Position numbers and translations under genes: made by a program
Shown: piece by piece, positions 43,016-50,575 of the stretch
How positions within the stretch are numbered: position 1 is the first letter of the stretch
Layout: every line of letters starts with the position of its first letter
From: Paragemmobacter straminiformis
GTDB lineage: Bacteria; Pseudomonadota; Alphaproteobacteria; Rhodobacterales; Rhodobacteraceae
DNA length: 50,575 bases
Direction of reading: 5' to 3'
NCBI RefSeq assembly: GCF_014243445.1
Contig: NZ_JACLQD010000009.1
Span: forward strand, 1 to 50,575
The notes under the pieces: model-generated
Databases searched by the model: none
Seen by the model: the letters and a program-made list of their open reading frames with translations, nothing else
Told to the model about the DNA's origin: nothing

Positions 43016-43252
43016 TCAGGTCCGGCGGACCGAGTTGCCTCCGTCGATGATCTTGTTGATCAGCCGCGCCACTGCCGCATGGACTTCGGCCGAGCCTTCT
43101 CCGGCCAGAGCGTTCTCGTGCGCGGCTGCGGCATCTTGCAGAACGCCGACGATTTCCTTTTCCGGCAGGATATTGGCATCGTTCAGCGCCAGAAGCAGCG
43201 ACTCGCATATCGCAAGAGCTGCCAGACCGGCGACCTCGTTTGAACCGTTCAT
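43016..43252 (-). CDS. small hypothetical protein (78 aa)
   Basis: Soluble and all-helical (LAALAICESLLLALNDANIL, then VGVLQDAAAAHENALAGEGS and AEVHAAVARLINKIIDGG). The composition and third-position bias are those of a real gene. It starts 164 bp from the divergent Crp/Fnr gene and shares its upstream region. Function unknown. Confidence 0.65.
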   Translation of the reverse strand: MNGSNEVAGLAALAICESLLLALNDANILPEKEIVGVLQDAAAAHENALAGEGSAEVHAAVARLINKIIDGGNSVRRT

Positions 43253-43416
43253 GGATGCTTCGACTTTCTTTGAAAGTTCTGTCAGGCTCGGTCAGGGGGC
43301 CAGGTCCCGCCCGCATCATCGCAGAGATTTTTGGCACCAAGCTGATTTCGATCAGTATCGCGCCCGGTGAATTGGCCAAGTGTATGGCGAGCGCCCCGCC
43401 CCCGTCCGAGGAGCCG

Positions 43417-44166
43417 ATGACCCAGCCGATCCCAGCCTCGCCTCAGGACAGCCCCTTCGCGCGCAAGTTGACCGCTTTCGTCACGCTGTCACAGAATGAC
43501 CTGTCCGTGATGTCCGATCTATATCGGCGGCGGCGCAAGTTTGCCGTCGGCATCGACATCATCCATCAGGGGCAAACCGACCAGAGCGCCTATGTCCTCG
43601 CCTCGGGCTGGGCCTGTTCCTACAAGATCCTGCGCAGCGGCGGCCGGCAGATCGTCGATTTCCAGATTCCGGGGGATTTCCTTGGTTTGCGGTCGGTGCT
43701 GTTCCGCACCTCGGACCACAATGTCGAGCCGGTCACGCCGGTTCGCGCCTCGGAGGTCACGCAAGGAGAGCTGCTCGACGCCTTTTCGCGCACACCACGG
43801 CTGGCGGCGGCGGTGCTTTGGGCGGCCTCGAGGGACGAGGCGATGGTGGTGGAACATCTGGTCAATCTGGGCCGGCGGACAGCCATCGAACGTATGGCGC
43901 ATTTCCTGCTTGAGCTGAACGCCCGCCTGCGGCTGGTGGGCATGGCAGACAAGTCCGGTTTCCTTTGCCCGCTGTCGCAATATCTGCTGGCCGATGCGCT
44001 TGGGCTGAGTGCCGTTCACGTCAATCGGGTGTTGCGGGAACTGCGCGAAGAGGGGTTGGTGACCTTTCAGAAGGGGCGCGTGACCTTTGACAATTATGAT
44101 GATCTCGTGACGCTCGCCATGTTCGACCGCGCCTATCTGGACCATGACGGACCGTTGCTTGCCTGA
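43417..44166 (+). CDS. Crp/Fnr-family transcriptional regulator
   Basis: 249 aa from ATG 43417, which follows GAGGAGCCG; an ATG 33 bp earlier is also possible. The cyclic-nucleotide-binding-like domain spans about 20-140 (IDIIHQGQTDQSAYVLASGW), then a dimerisation helix and a Crp-type HTH (LSQYLLADALGLSAVHVNRV). The four N-terminal cysteines that bind Fe-S in Fnr are absent, so the effector is not Fe-S of the Fnr type. It is divergent from the 78-aa gene and 162 bp upstream of a histidine kinase. Confidence 0.9.
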   Translation: MTQPIPASPQDSPFARKLTAFVTLSQNDLSVMSDLYRRRRKFAVGIDIIHQGQTDQSAYVLASGWACSYKILRSGGRQIVDFQIPGDFLGLRSVLFRTSDHNVEPVTPVRASEVTQGELLDAFSRTPRLAAAVLWAASRDEAMVVEHLVNLGRRTAIERMAHFLLELNARLRLVGMADKSGFLCPLSQYLLADALGLSAVHVNRVLRELREEGLVTFQKGRVTFDNYDDLVTLAMFDRAYLDHDGPLLA

Positions 44167-44327
44167 CCGCAAGCCTTTGGGGGCGAGGCGCGCGTTTTTG
44201 TGCTGTCTGGCTGATCCAGGGCAGCAAAACGCGGGCGGAATTGTCGTAAAAATTGCTTCGCTGTCGGTTCATGCCCCCAAGCCGCGGGTTCGGCGCGGGG
44301 GCTTTGACTGCAAAGGAACGAAGCGCC

Positions 44328-45125
44328 ATGCCGCATATCCTGCCGCACCTCGACATTATCGCAGGCCGGGGCCGGATCGGGCCGGTTGCGGGGCCGGGCC
44401 TTGCCCTGCCGATCCTTGGCGCTTTGCACGCCAGCGCGGCGCGACTGGCCCCCGCGCAGATCGCCGGTGTTTTTGCCGGCGAGGTGCTGTCTGACCCGGG
44501 GGCGCTGCTATATGCGGTGCCGCCGATGCCCGTGCCGATGCAGGATGCGTTGTCCTGCGAACCGCTGCACCGCATGTCCAACAGCGTGCAGATCATCGCG
44601 AGCCTGCTCAGATACAGTCTGCGCGAAAGCAGCTCGGACGAGGCGCGCCGCGAAATCAACGGGGCCTATCTGCGCATCATGGCGGTGGCTGCGCTTGAGC
44701 GCGCCTTGTTCGACCCTAAAGGTCAGGTCGGTATCGCCGATCACCTGAACGGACTTTTGCGGCGGTTCGTCGAAGCCTTCCTTCCCGAGACGCGCAGGAT
44801 TTCGGTCGGGATCCGCTGCGCGCCGGTGATGCTCGACGCGGCAACGGCGACCGATCTTGGCCTTGTCCTGACGGAATTGCTGATCAACGCGGTGAAGCAT
44901 GCCTTTCCCGACGACAGGGGGGGAAGAATTTCAATCGCATTCCAGACGACGCCACAGGGATGGAGGCTGAGTGTGTGCGATGACGGGATCGGCCGCGCCG
45001 TCAGACCCGCCGCCGGACTGGGCAGCAGTATCATGCAGGCGCTGGCAACGCGGCTTCAGGCCGAGCTGACGGTTCGGGACGTGTCGAGCGGAACCCGTAT
45101 CGTGCTGCGCCATCCGCGCCTTTAG
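44328..45125 (+). CDS. HisKA_2-type sensor histidine kinase
   Basis: 265 aa from the ATG preceded by AAAGGA. No membrane helix. The phosphoacceptor region EPLHRMSNSVQIIASLLRYS corresponds to the L-HR-KN-LQ-I-SLL motif of the HWE/HisKA_2 class. The ATPase domain has LVLTELLINAVKHAFPDDRG, VCDDGIGR and a GSSIMQALATRLQAEL end. A soluble kinase of this class usually works with a PhyR-type or stand-alone response regulator; none is adjacent. It follows the Crp/Fnr gene and may be in its regulatory circle. Confidence 0.85.
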   Translation: MPHILPHLDIIAGRGRIGPVAGPGLALPILGALHASAARLAPAQIAGVFAGEVLSDPGALLYAVPPMPVPMQDALSCEPLHRMSNSVQIIASLLRYSLRESSSDEARREINGAYLRIMAVAALERALFDPKGQVGIADHLNGLLRRFVEAFLPETRRISVGIRCAPVMLDAATATDLGLVLTELLINAVKHAFPDDRGGRISIAFQTTPQGWRLSVCDDGIGRAVRPAAGLGSSIMQALATRLQAELTVRDVSSGTRIVLRHPRL

Positions 45126-46011
45126 CGACGGGGTGTTCGGGCAACCCGTGCCGCCCGCCAAGCCGCTGCGCCCTGCCATTGCAAGCCTACCCCCGCGGAA
45201 CCGCGCGCCAAAGCGGCGGCGTAAGGCGCAGATTCGCCATCGGGATGCTTGCCACGACGTGCGGGCACGGGGTGCGAGGGCTGCCAAACCAGCCGTCCGG
45301 TCAGCGCGATGGTGGCAAGTTCACCCTTTGGCCCTTGTCGCGAAGTCGGATTCAATTCTGGATTGCGGTGGAAAATGCGATTTCGTCCAAGTTTCGTCAA
45401 CCAAAGTGGGAATTGGGCCTTATGCCCGCGCGTTCCTTTGTCGTGAAAAGAAGTTCACGACAGGACGGGTCGCGTAACGGGCCGTCGCGCGCTTTTGGCG
45501 TTGGATTCGTGCTGCCGTTGCGTCGCGTAAAATCGCGTTTTCGGGGGCCGTGGGCGTGATTTTCCCTGTCTTGCGCTCGATTTGATGAAGCTGGACGAAT
45601 TTGACGACATTCGCCTGACCGCTGCGCAGGGCGGGCGTTAATGATTGCTGCGTCCAGTCCTTCCCGACCGTGAAACCGCCGCACCTTTGCCGATCCGGGC
45701 TTGCGCGGTTTCAGCCGAAAGTCGGGGCGGGCCTATAAAATGGTCGTGCCACCGTGTCGTTATACAAGCGTCGTCCTTTGCAGAGTGCCTTGCCATGCCA
45801 AGCCAATGCCCCGTCTCCAACCCCTTTGCGCCCAAGGGTTTTTCCCGGCGCGGGGCAGGGCTGGCCTGTCTGGTCCGATCCCGTTCCCCGCGCGCCGAAG
45901 GGGGCTTTTGCCGCCCGCGTCGCATTTCCTTGACGCGTTAAGCGGGTCTCAACCTGAAGCGCCGATCCTGTCGGTCGCGTCGTCCGCATAACCAGTTTCG
46001 AGTTCAAGAGT
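45126..46011. other. 886-bp non-coding region before the RTX gene
   Basis: No gene I can support, although short frames are open in several readings because of high GC. It contains a 22-bp palindrome (listed separately). Third-position bias is absent, and the last 100 bp before the RTX start show no strong ribosome site. It is long enough for a complex promoter or a regulatory RNA. Confidence 0.5.
45440..45461. promoter_or_regulatory. perfect 22-bp palindrome upstream of the RTX gene
   Basis: GTCGTGAA-6-TTCACGAC, both 8-bp arms perfect. The spacing of a short AT-rich centre is typical of a dimeric regulator site. It lies 550 bp upstream of the RTX start and 315 bp downstream of the histidine kinase gene. 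Confidence 0.5.
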
Positions 46012-49000
46012 ATGGCCACTTATTACATCATCGCTGCAGGTGCCCCGGTCGGAACGGTCGACCCCGGCAACGTCAACGGCTATCCGCAGGTCAACGCCGG
46101 CACGATCACAGCCCAACCCGGCGATGTCTATGTGGTCGACAACGGCTTCAACGCCAATACGGTGATCCAGTTCGCGAATGGCCAGACCGGCACGGTCGAG
46201 GTCCAGTTCAACCAGTCGATCACCGGCCTGACGGCGACCAATCAGGGGTCGATCAGCTTCTATCCGGGCGTCAACGCCACGGTGAACATCGCCGCAGGGG
46301 TCGATGCCGATCCTGTGCAGATCGTCGCCTCGTCGGCGCAGGGGCTGACGGTCAATGCCGCTGCGAATGCCACGGTCGGCCAGATCACCGGCTCGGCCGG
46401 GGTCGATACGGTGACGGCGGGCAACGGCGTGACCCTGAACGGTCTGGTCATGGGCGACAGCACCACCGCCAACGTGACCGTGGGCAATGACGTCACGTTC
46501 AATACGCAGGTCACGCTGAACGCTTCGGACACGGCGATGAACCTGACCGCGGGCGACCGCGCCACGTTCAACTGCTCGATCACCATGTCGGGCAACAACA
46601 TGGACAAGACCGTGACGCTGGGTGAGAGCGCGCGGATCAACGGGTCGGTCAACCTCAGCGGCGACGGCACCTCGTTCGACATGAACACGACGGCTTTCGT
46701 GGCGGGCAACAGCCTGACGGTTACCGGAAACGTGGCACAGGCGTCGAACTACGCGGTCAACGAATTCCGCGTCGGCACCAACGCCACCATCGGCAGCACG
46801 ATCGACCTGCATTCGAACTACAGCGACAATACGGTCGTTCTGGGCAGCGGCGCGACGGTCGGGTCCTCGATCATCCTGACGTCGAACTACAGCGACAACG
46901 ATCTGAAGATCGGTAACAATTCGATTGTCGGCAGCAGCGGCGTCGGTTCGATTTCGATGAATTCGAACAATGCCGAAAACTGCCTTGCGATCGGCAGTTT
47001 CGTGACCGTCAAGGGTAACATCGACCTTGGCAGCAACCTGACGCAGCAGCTTGTGCGCATCGGCGACAATCTGACGGTCAGCAACAGCCTTGTCTTTGGC
47101 GGCACGAATTCGTCGAACGGGGTCGAGATCGGCACCAACCTGTCGGTCGGCGGCAGCATCACCGGCAGCAACAACCCCGGCACCGGGGTGCAGGAATACA
47201 TCCAGATCGGCGACGGCTGGTATGTCGTCGGCCAGATCAACATGGCGGGCGGCAACGACAACCTCGTCCTCGGCGCTCCTGCCGCGAACGAGACGAGCCA
47301 GGTCATCTCGGCCGACGGGGCCGGTGGCAACGGGGCCAGCATCGAAGCGCCGGTCGGTCAGGAAGCGGCCTTTTCCACCGCAGCCACGGCAGCCGGCTGG
47401 CGGCAGAACAGCGACGGGTCGTGGAGCCCGACCGCCGCGAACCAGAACTTCACCTTCAACAATTCGAACTACCAGTTTTTGTGGTTCGACAAGGCGGTCG
47501 ATACGACGGCCGCGCCGAATTTCAACACCTGCACCATCTTCGTGACCCCCAATGGCAAGGTCGAGGGCACGGCGGGCGACGACTCGATGGCGGCCCCCTA
47601 CACCGACCCGCAGGGCGACCAGATCGACGGGACCGACGGGCTGAACGACACCATCGTCGCAGGCGGCGGCAACGATACGGTGCTGGGCGGGGCGGGCGAC
47701 GACAGCATCTCGGGCGATGGCGAGACGCCGCTTCCGCCCGTGCAGAACGCGCTTGTCACATTTGCCAACAGTGACAACCTGCAGGATTCGACGGCGGTCG
47801 AGGCGAACGGCATCCGCGCGGTGGAACTGGTGCGGCTGGCCGATGGCAAGCTGATCATGATCACGTCGGAGAATGGCGGGTCGACCGATGGCATCGCCTC
47901 GTACCGGATCGACAGCGACCCGAATTCCCCGACCTTCGGCCAGATTATGGGCACCACGCCGACCAGCGGCGGCACAGGTGACCTTTCGGCAAAGATCTCT
48001 TCGCTGTCCGAAGGGGTGTCCGGCGCGGGCTTCGACAATATCCAGAGCATGGAAGCGGCGACGCTGGCCAATGGCAACAGCTTCGTCTTTACCGCCGATG
48101 TGGCGCGGTCGACCATCGGCATCGCGAGGATCGGTGCCGATGGCAGCCTGACGGCAGGCCCGTCGCTGACGGCGCCGAACCTCGACGCGGTGCAAAGCCT
48201 GTCCTTTGTCACGGTGGGCGGCACTCCTGTCCTGCTTGCCTATGCGGGCGGCACCTCTGACAGCCTGATGTCCTTTGCCGTCAATCCGGCAACCGGCGCG
48301 CTTACGCTGCTCGACCGCGAGACGGATGGAAGCGGCACTGGTGAAAACTTCCTTGGCGGCGGCACCGGTGAAAGCCCGAGCTTCGTCGAGGGGTTCACCA
48401 ACAGCGCGGGGCAGACCTTTGTTCTGGCGGCCGGCAATGACGGAGCCCAGAACGGGATCTCGCTTTATACGCTTGACGCGACGGGGCAGCTGACGTTCCA
48501 GAACGCGCGCGGCGATGACCAGAACGGCGCGTCCGAGACCGATCCGCAGGGCAACAGCCTCGGGCGCGATATCTATACACCGGCAGGGTCGCAGACCGGT
48601 CTGGACGACAGCGCGGCCGCCACCTGGGCCGAAATCGGCGGCAAGACCTATGTCTTTGTCGGCGGCAATGACGATGATGTGACGATCTTCCGCGTCGATC
48701 CCGATGCAAAGGGCGACGGCACCTTCGATCTGACGCTGGTCGGCCAGATCGACGACTATGTGGTCGATATCAGTACGATGGTCTTCATCCCCTCGGGCAC
48801 GGGCGGCACGCTTGTGGTGGGGGGCGAGACCAGCGAATTGCGCTATGCGGCTGTCACGGTCGACCCGACGACAGGTGTCGTCACGCTGGTCGATCCGCTG
48901 ACGCATATCGTCGATGACGCCCCCGAACCGGGTGCCGAAATCTTCGACTCGGAAGACCTTGCCTATGTGGACGGGGTTCTCGTCTCGGGCACCGATGATG

Positions 49001-50575
49001 ACGACGGCGTCGCGGTGATGACCGCAAAATTCACCACCTTCACGCCTGCCGGAACCACGGCGGGGGTCGCGGGTGCCGACAGCCTGAGCGGCGGCGACGG
49101 CAACGACACGCTTGCGGGCAATGCGGGGAACGACACACTGTCCGGAGGGGCGGGCAATGACAGCCTTGCCGGAGAGGAGGGCGACGACAGTCTTTCCGGC
49201 GATGCGGGCAACGACACGCTCGATGGCGGGGCAGGCAACGACAGTCTGGCAGGCGGTGGCGGCAACGATTCCGCCTCGGGCGGGGACGGGGCCGATACGC
49301 TGCTGGGCGGGGCCGGCAACGACACGGTCAACGGTGGCGCGGGCGACGACGACATCGCCCTTGGCGGGGCAGATTCGGCAAGCGGCGGCACGGGCGACGA
49401 TGTCTTTACGCTGGATGCGACCGATACGGCGGCCGATATCGCGGCCAGCATCGACGGCGGCACCGATGGCACGCAGGGGGCCGGTGACGATACGTCGAAC
49501 GGCAATGCGGGCGATGTGCTTGACCTATCTGCGGGTTCGGCGGCGCAGACCGTCATCTATGGAACCAACCCCAAAGGCGGCACGGTCAACGGGCTTGATG
49601 CCGATGCGGGCGTGGACATCACCTTTGCCGAGATCGAGCGTCTGCTGACCGGCACGGGCAGCGACAGCATCAACGGTGCTTCCGCCACGGGGGCGATCTG
49701 GGTCGACAGCGGCGCGGGCAATGACACGCTGTTCGGCGGTTCGGGCAATGACACCCTGGCTGCCGGCACGGGGAACGACAGCATCGCTTCGGGCACCGGC
49801 GACGACACGGTAGATGCGGGCGAGGGCGACGACACCATCGACGCCGGAGCGGGCAACGACACGCTGATCGCGGGGGCAGGCAATGACAGCCTGATCGCCA
49901 GCACCGGCAATGACAGCATCGACGGCGGCAGTGGCGACGATATCGTCTCGTCCGGAACCGGAAACGACTCGGTCCTCGGCGGCGATGGCAATGACACGCT
50001 GGCAGGCAACGAGAACAACGACAGTCTGAGCGGCGGCACCGGCAATGACAGTCTCGACGGGGGGAGCGAGGACGATACGCTCGACGGCGGGGCCGGAAGC
50101 GACACGCTGGTCGGCGGCACCGGAAACGACAGCCTGACGGGCGATGTCGGCGATGACCGGTTGCAGGGCGGGCTTGGCAATGACACGGCGCTGGGCGGCG
50201 ACGGCAGCGACACGCTTTCCGGAAATGAAAACAACGACCTGCTGGATGGCGGCGCGGGCAACGACAGCCTTGATGGCGGCAGCGAGGACGACACGCTTTC
50301 GGGGGGCGATGGCCTTGACACGCTGGTCGGCGGCACGGGCGAAGACAGCCTTGGCGGCGGGCTTGGCAACGACACGCTGCGCGGCGGCATCGGAAACGAC
50401 ATCCTCTTCGGAGACGAGGGGGACGACACGCTTTCGGGCAACGAGGACAACGACCAGCTATACGGCGGGATCGGTTCTGACAGTGTTGATGGGGGCAGCG
50501 GGAATGATGTTGTTGACGGTGGGGACGGGGCTGACACGCTGAAGGGGGGTGTCGGGAACGACACGCTGCTGGGCG
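46012..50575 (+). CDS. very large RTX calcium-binding exoprotein (partial, runs off window)
   Basis: 1521 codons are open from ATG 46012 to the window end without a stop. Residues 1-490 are a repetitive, Asn/Ser/Gly/Val-rich region that looks like a parallel beta-helix (rows such as NYSDNTVVLGSGATVGSSII). A first short RTX block sits near 525-570 (GGGNDTVLGGAGDDSISGDG). Residues 580-1015 resemble a beta-propeller (ELVRLADGKLIMITSENGGS, GGTLVVGGETSELRYAAVTV). From about 1023 onward the chain is almost all GGxGNDxL nonapeptides, which fold as a calcium beta-roll outside the cell. There is no N-terminal signal peptide; secretion would be by a type I system recognising the C-terminus, beyond the window. 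No strong ribosome site before the ATG. Confidence 0.93.
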   Translation, partial: MATYYIIAAGAPVGTVDPGNVNGYPQVNAGTITAQPGDVYVVDNGFNANTVIQFANGQTGTVEVQFNQSITGLTATNQGSISFYPGVNATVNIAAGVDADPVQIVASSAQGLTVNAAANATVGQITGSAGVDTVTAGNGVTLNGLVMGDSTTANVTVGNDVTFNTQVTLNASDTAMNLTAGDRATFNCSITMSGNNMDKTVTLGESARINGSVNLSGDGTSFDMNTTAFVAGNSLTVTGNVAQASNYAVNEFRVGTNATIGSTIDLHSNYSDNTVVLGSGATVGSSIILTSNYSDNDLKIGNNSIVGSSGVGSISMNSNNAENCLAIGSFVTVKGNIDLGSNLTQQLVRIGDNLTVSNSLVFGGTNSSNGVEIGTNLSVGGSITGSNNPGTGVQEYIQIGDGWYVVGQINMAGGNDNLVLGAPAANETSQVISADGAGGNGASIEAPVGQEAAFSTAATAAGWRQNSDGSWSPTAANQNFTFNNSNYQFLWFDKAVDTTAAPNFNTCTIFVTPNGKVEGTAGDDSMAAPYTDPQGDQIDGTDGLNDTIVAGGGNDTVLGGAGDDSISGDGETPLPPVQNALVTFANSDNLQDSTAVEANGIRAVELVRLADGKLIMITSENGGSTDGIASYRIDSDPNSPTFGQIMGTTPTSGGTGDLSAKISSLSEGVSGAGFDNIQSMEAATLANGNSFVFTADVARSTIGIARIGADGSLTAGPSLTAPNLDAVQSLSFVTVGGTPVLLAYAGGTSDSLMSFAVNPATGALTLLDRETDGSGTGENFLGGGTGESPSFVEGFTNSAGQTFVLAAGNDGAQNGISLYTLDATGQLTFQNARGDDQNGASETDPQGNSLGRDIYTPAGSQTGLDDSAAATWAEIGGKTYVFVGGNDDDVTIFRVDPDAKGDGTFDLTLVGQIDDYVVDISTMVFIPSGTGGTLVVGGETSELRYAAVTVDPTTGVVTLVDPLTHIVDDAPEPGAEIFDSEDLAYVDGVLVSGTDDDDGVAVMTAKFTTFTPAGTTAGVAGADSLSGGDGNDTLAGNAGNDTLSGGAGNDSLAGEEGDDSLSGDAGNDTLDGGAGNDSLAGGGGNDSASGGDGADTLLGGAGNDTVNGGAGDDDIALGGADSASGGTGDDVFTLDATDTAADIAASIDGGTDGTQGAGDDTSNGNAGDVLDLSAGSAAQTVIYGTNPKGGTVNGLDADAGVDITFAEIERLLTGTGSDSINGASATGAIWVDSGAGNDTLFGGSGNDTLAAGTGNDSIASGTGDDTVDAGEGDDTIDAGAGNDTLIAGAGNDSLIASTGNDSIDGGSGDDIVSSGTGNDSVLGGDGNDTLAGNENNDSLSGGTGNDSLDGGSEDDTLDGGAGSDTLVGGTGNDSLTGDVGDDRLQGGLGNDTALGGDGSDTLSGNENNDLLDGGAGNDSLDGGSEDDTLSGGDGLDTLVGGTGEDSLGGGLGNDTLRGGIGNDILFGDEGDDTLSGNEDNDQLYGGIGSDSVDGGSGNDVVDGGDGADTLKGGVGNDTLLG

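Noticed and set aside
45949-48906. A 985-codon open frame on the minus strand opposite the RTX gene
   Set aside because: High GC and strong codon bias of the RTX gene leave the opposite frame open; the product is a low-complexity mix of R, D, V and A without domains. The plus frame has RTX motifs and runs on for 1521 codons.
49557-50564. Minus-strand frame of 335 codons rich in SP repeats
   Set aside because: It is the mirror of the GGxGNDxL repeats of the RTX gene, not a protein.
49081-50575. Regularly spaced near-identical DNA units that could suggest a CRISPR array
   Set aside because: The units are 27-bp codon repeats of RTX nonapeptides with no constant repeat and unique spacers.

Overview
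The window is high-GC alphaproteobacterial DNA and most resembles Rhodobacterales (Rhodobacter/Paracoccus-like). The evidence is protein style: a Rhodobacter-type porin, a DUF1109/NrsF anti-sigma factor, GcvA-type LysR proteins and an RTX exoprotein. All names here come from reading the sequence and translations; no database search was run.

Left of about 31.86 kb is a genomic island. An initiator tRNA gene (51-127) carries at its 3' end an 18-bp sequence that recurs directly at 31844-31861. Only the second copy is followed by the rho-independent terminator expected behind a tRNA gene (31891-31914). About 31.7 kb therefore appears to sit between the tRNA-fMet and its own terminator. At the left end is a tightly overlapping operon read toward the tRNA: a 58-codon ORF, a MerR/excisionase-like HTH protein, two different tyrosine recombinases and a large serine recombinase. 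The last gene runs into the tRNA gene and uses a stop codon overlapping the anticodon. If the island excises as a circle, that gene would gain a different C-terminus.

The island interior (5-21 kb) is a mosaic: an IS5-family element, three IS3-family copies (one inserted into another, two visibly damaged), a second tyrosine integrase, small orphan genes with paralogues and repeats, tiny membrane peptides, a GAF protein and a GT61 glycosyltransferase. From 21 to 28 kb it carries metabolic and regulatory genes: an acyl-CoA-dehydrogenase-type flavoprotein with a divergent LysR, then a run of XRE-cupin regulator, PaiB-like protein, trans-sulfuration-type PLP enzyme and a frameshifted PNPOx-like protein, with a divergent B3/B4-domain protein. 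The right end (28.2-31.7 kb) is a sigF-nrsF / mrpX-yedZ1-yedY1 cluster, the arrangement known for reactive-chlorine (hypochlorite) defence by a periplasmic methionine-rich peptide and a methionine sulfoxide reductase.

Right of the island is ordinary chromosome: Kup potassium transporter with a divergent KdpD-like/KdpE-like pair, porin, orphan PstS-like binding protein, LysR with a divergent cyclase-amidase pair, small hypothetical genes, a Crp/Fnr regulator and a HisKA_2-type histidine kinase. The window closes inside a very large RTX calcium-binding exoprotein whose 1521 visible codons stay open to the last base.
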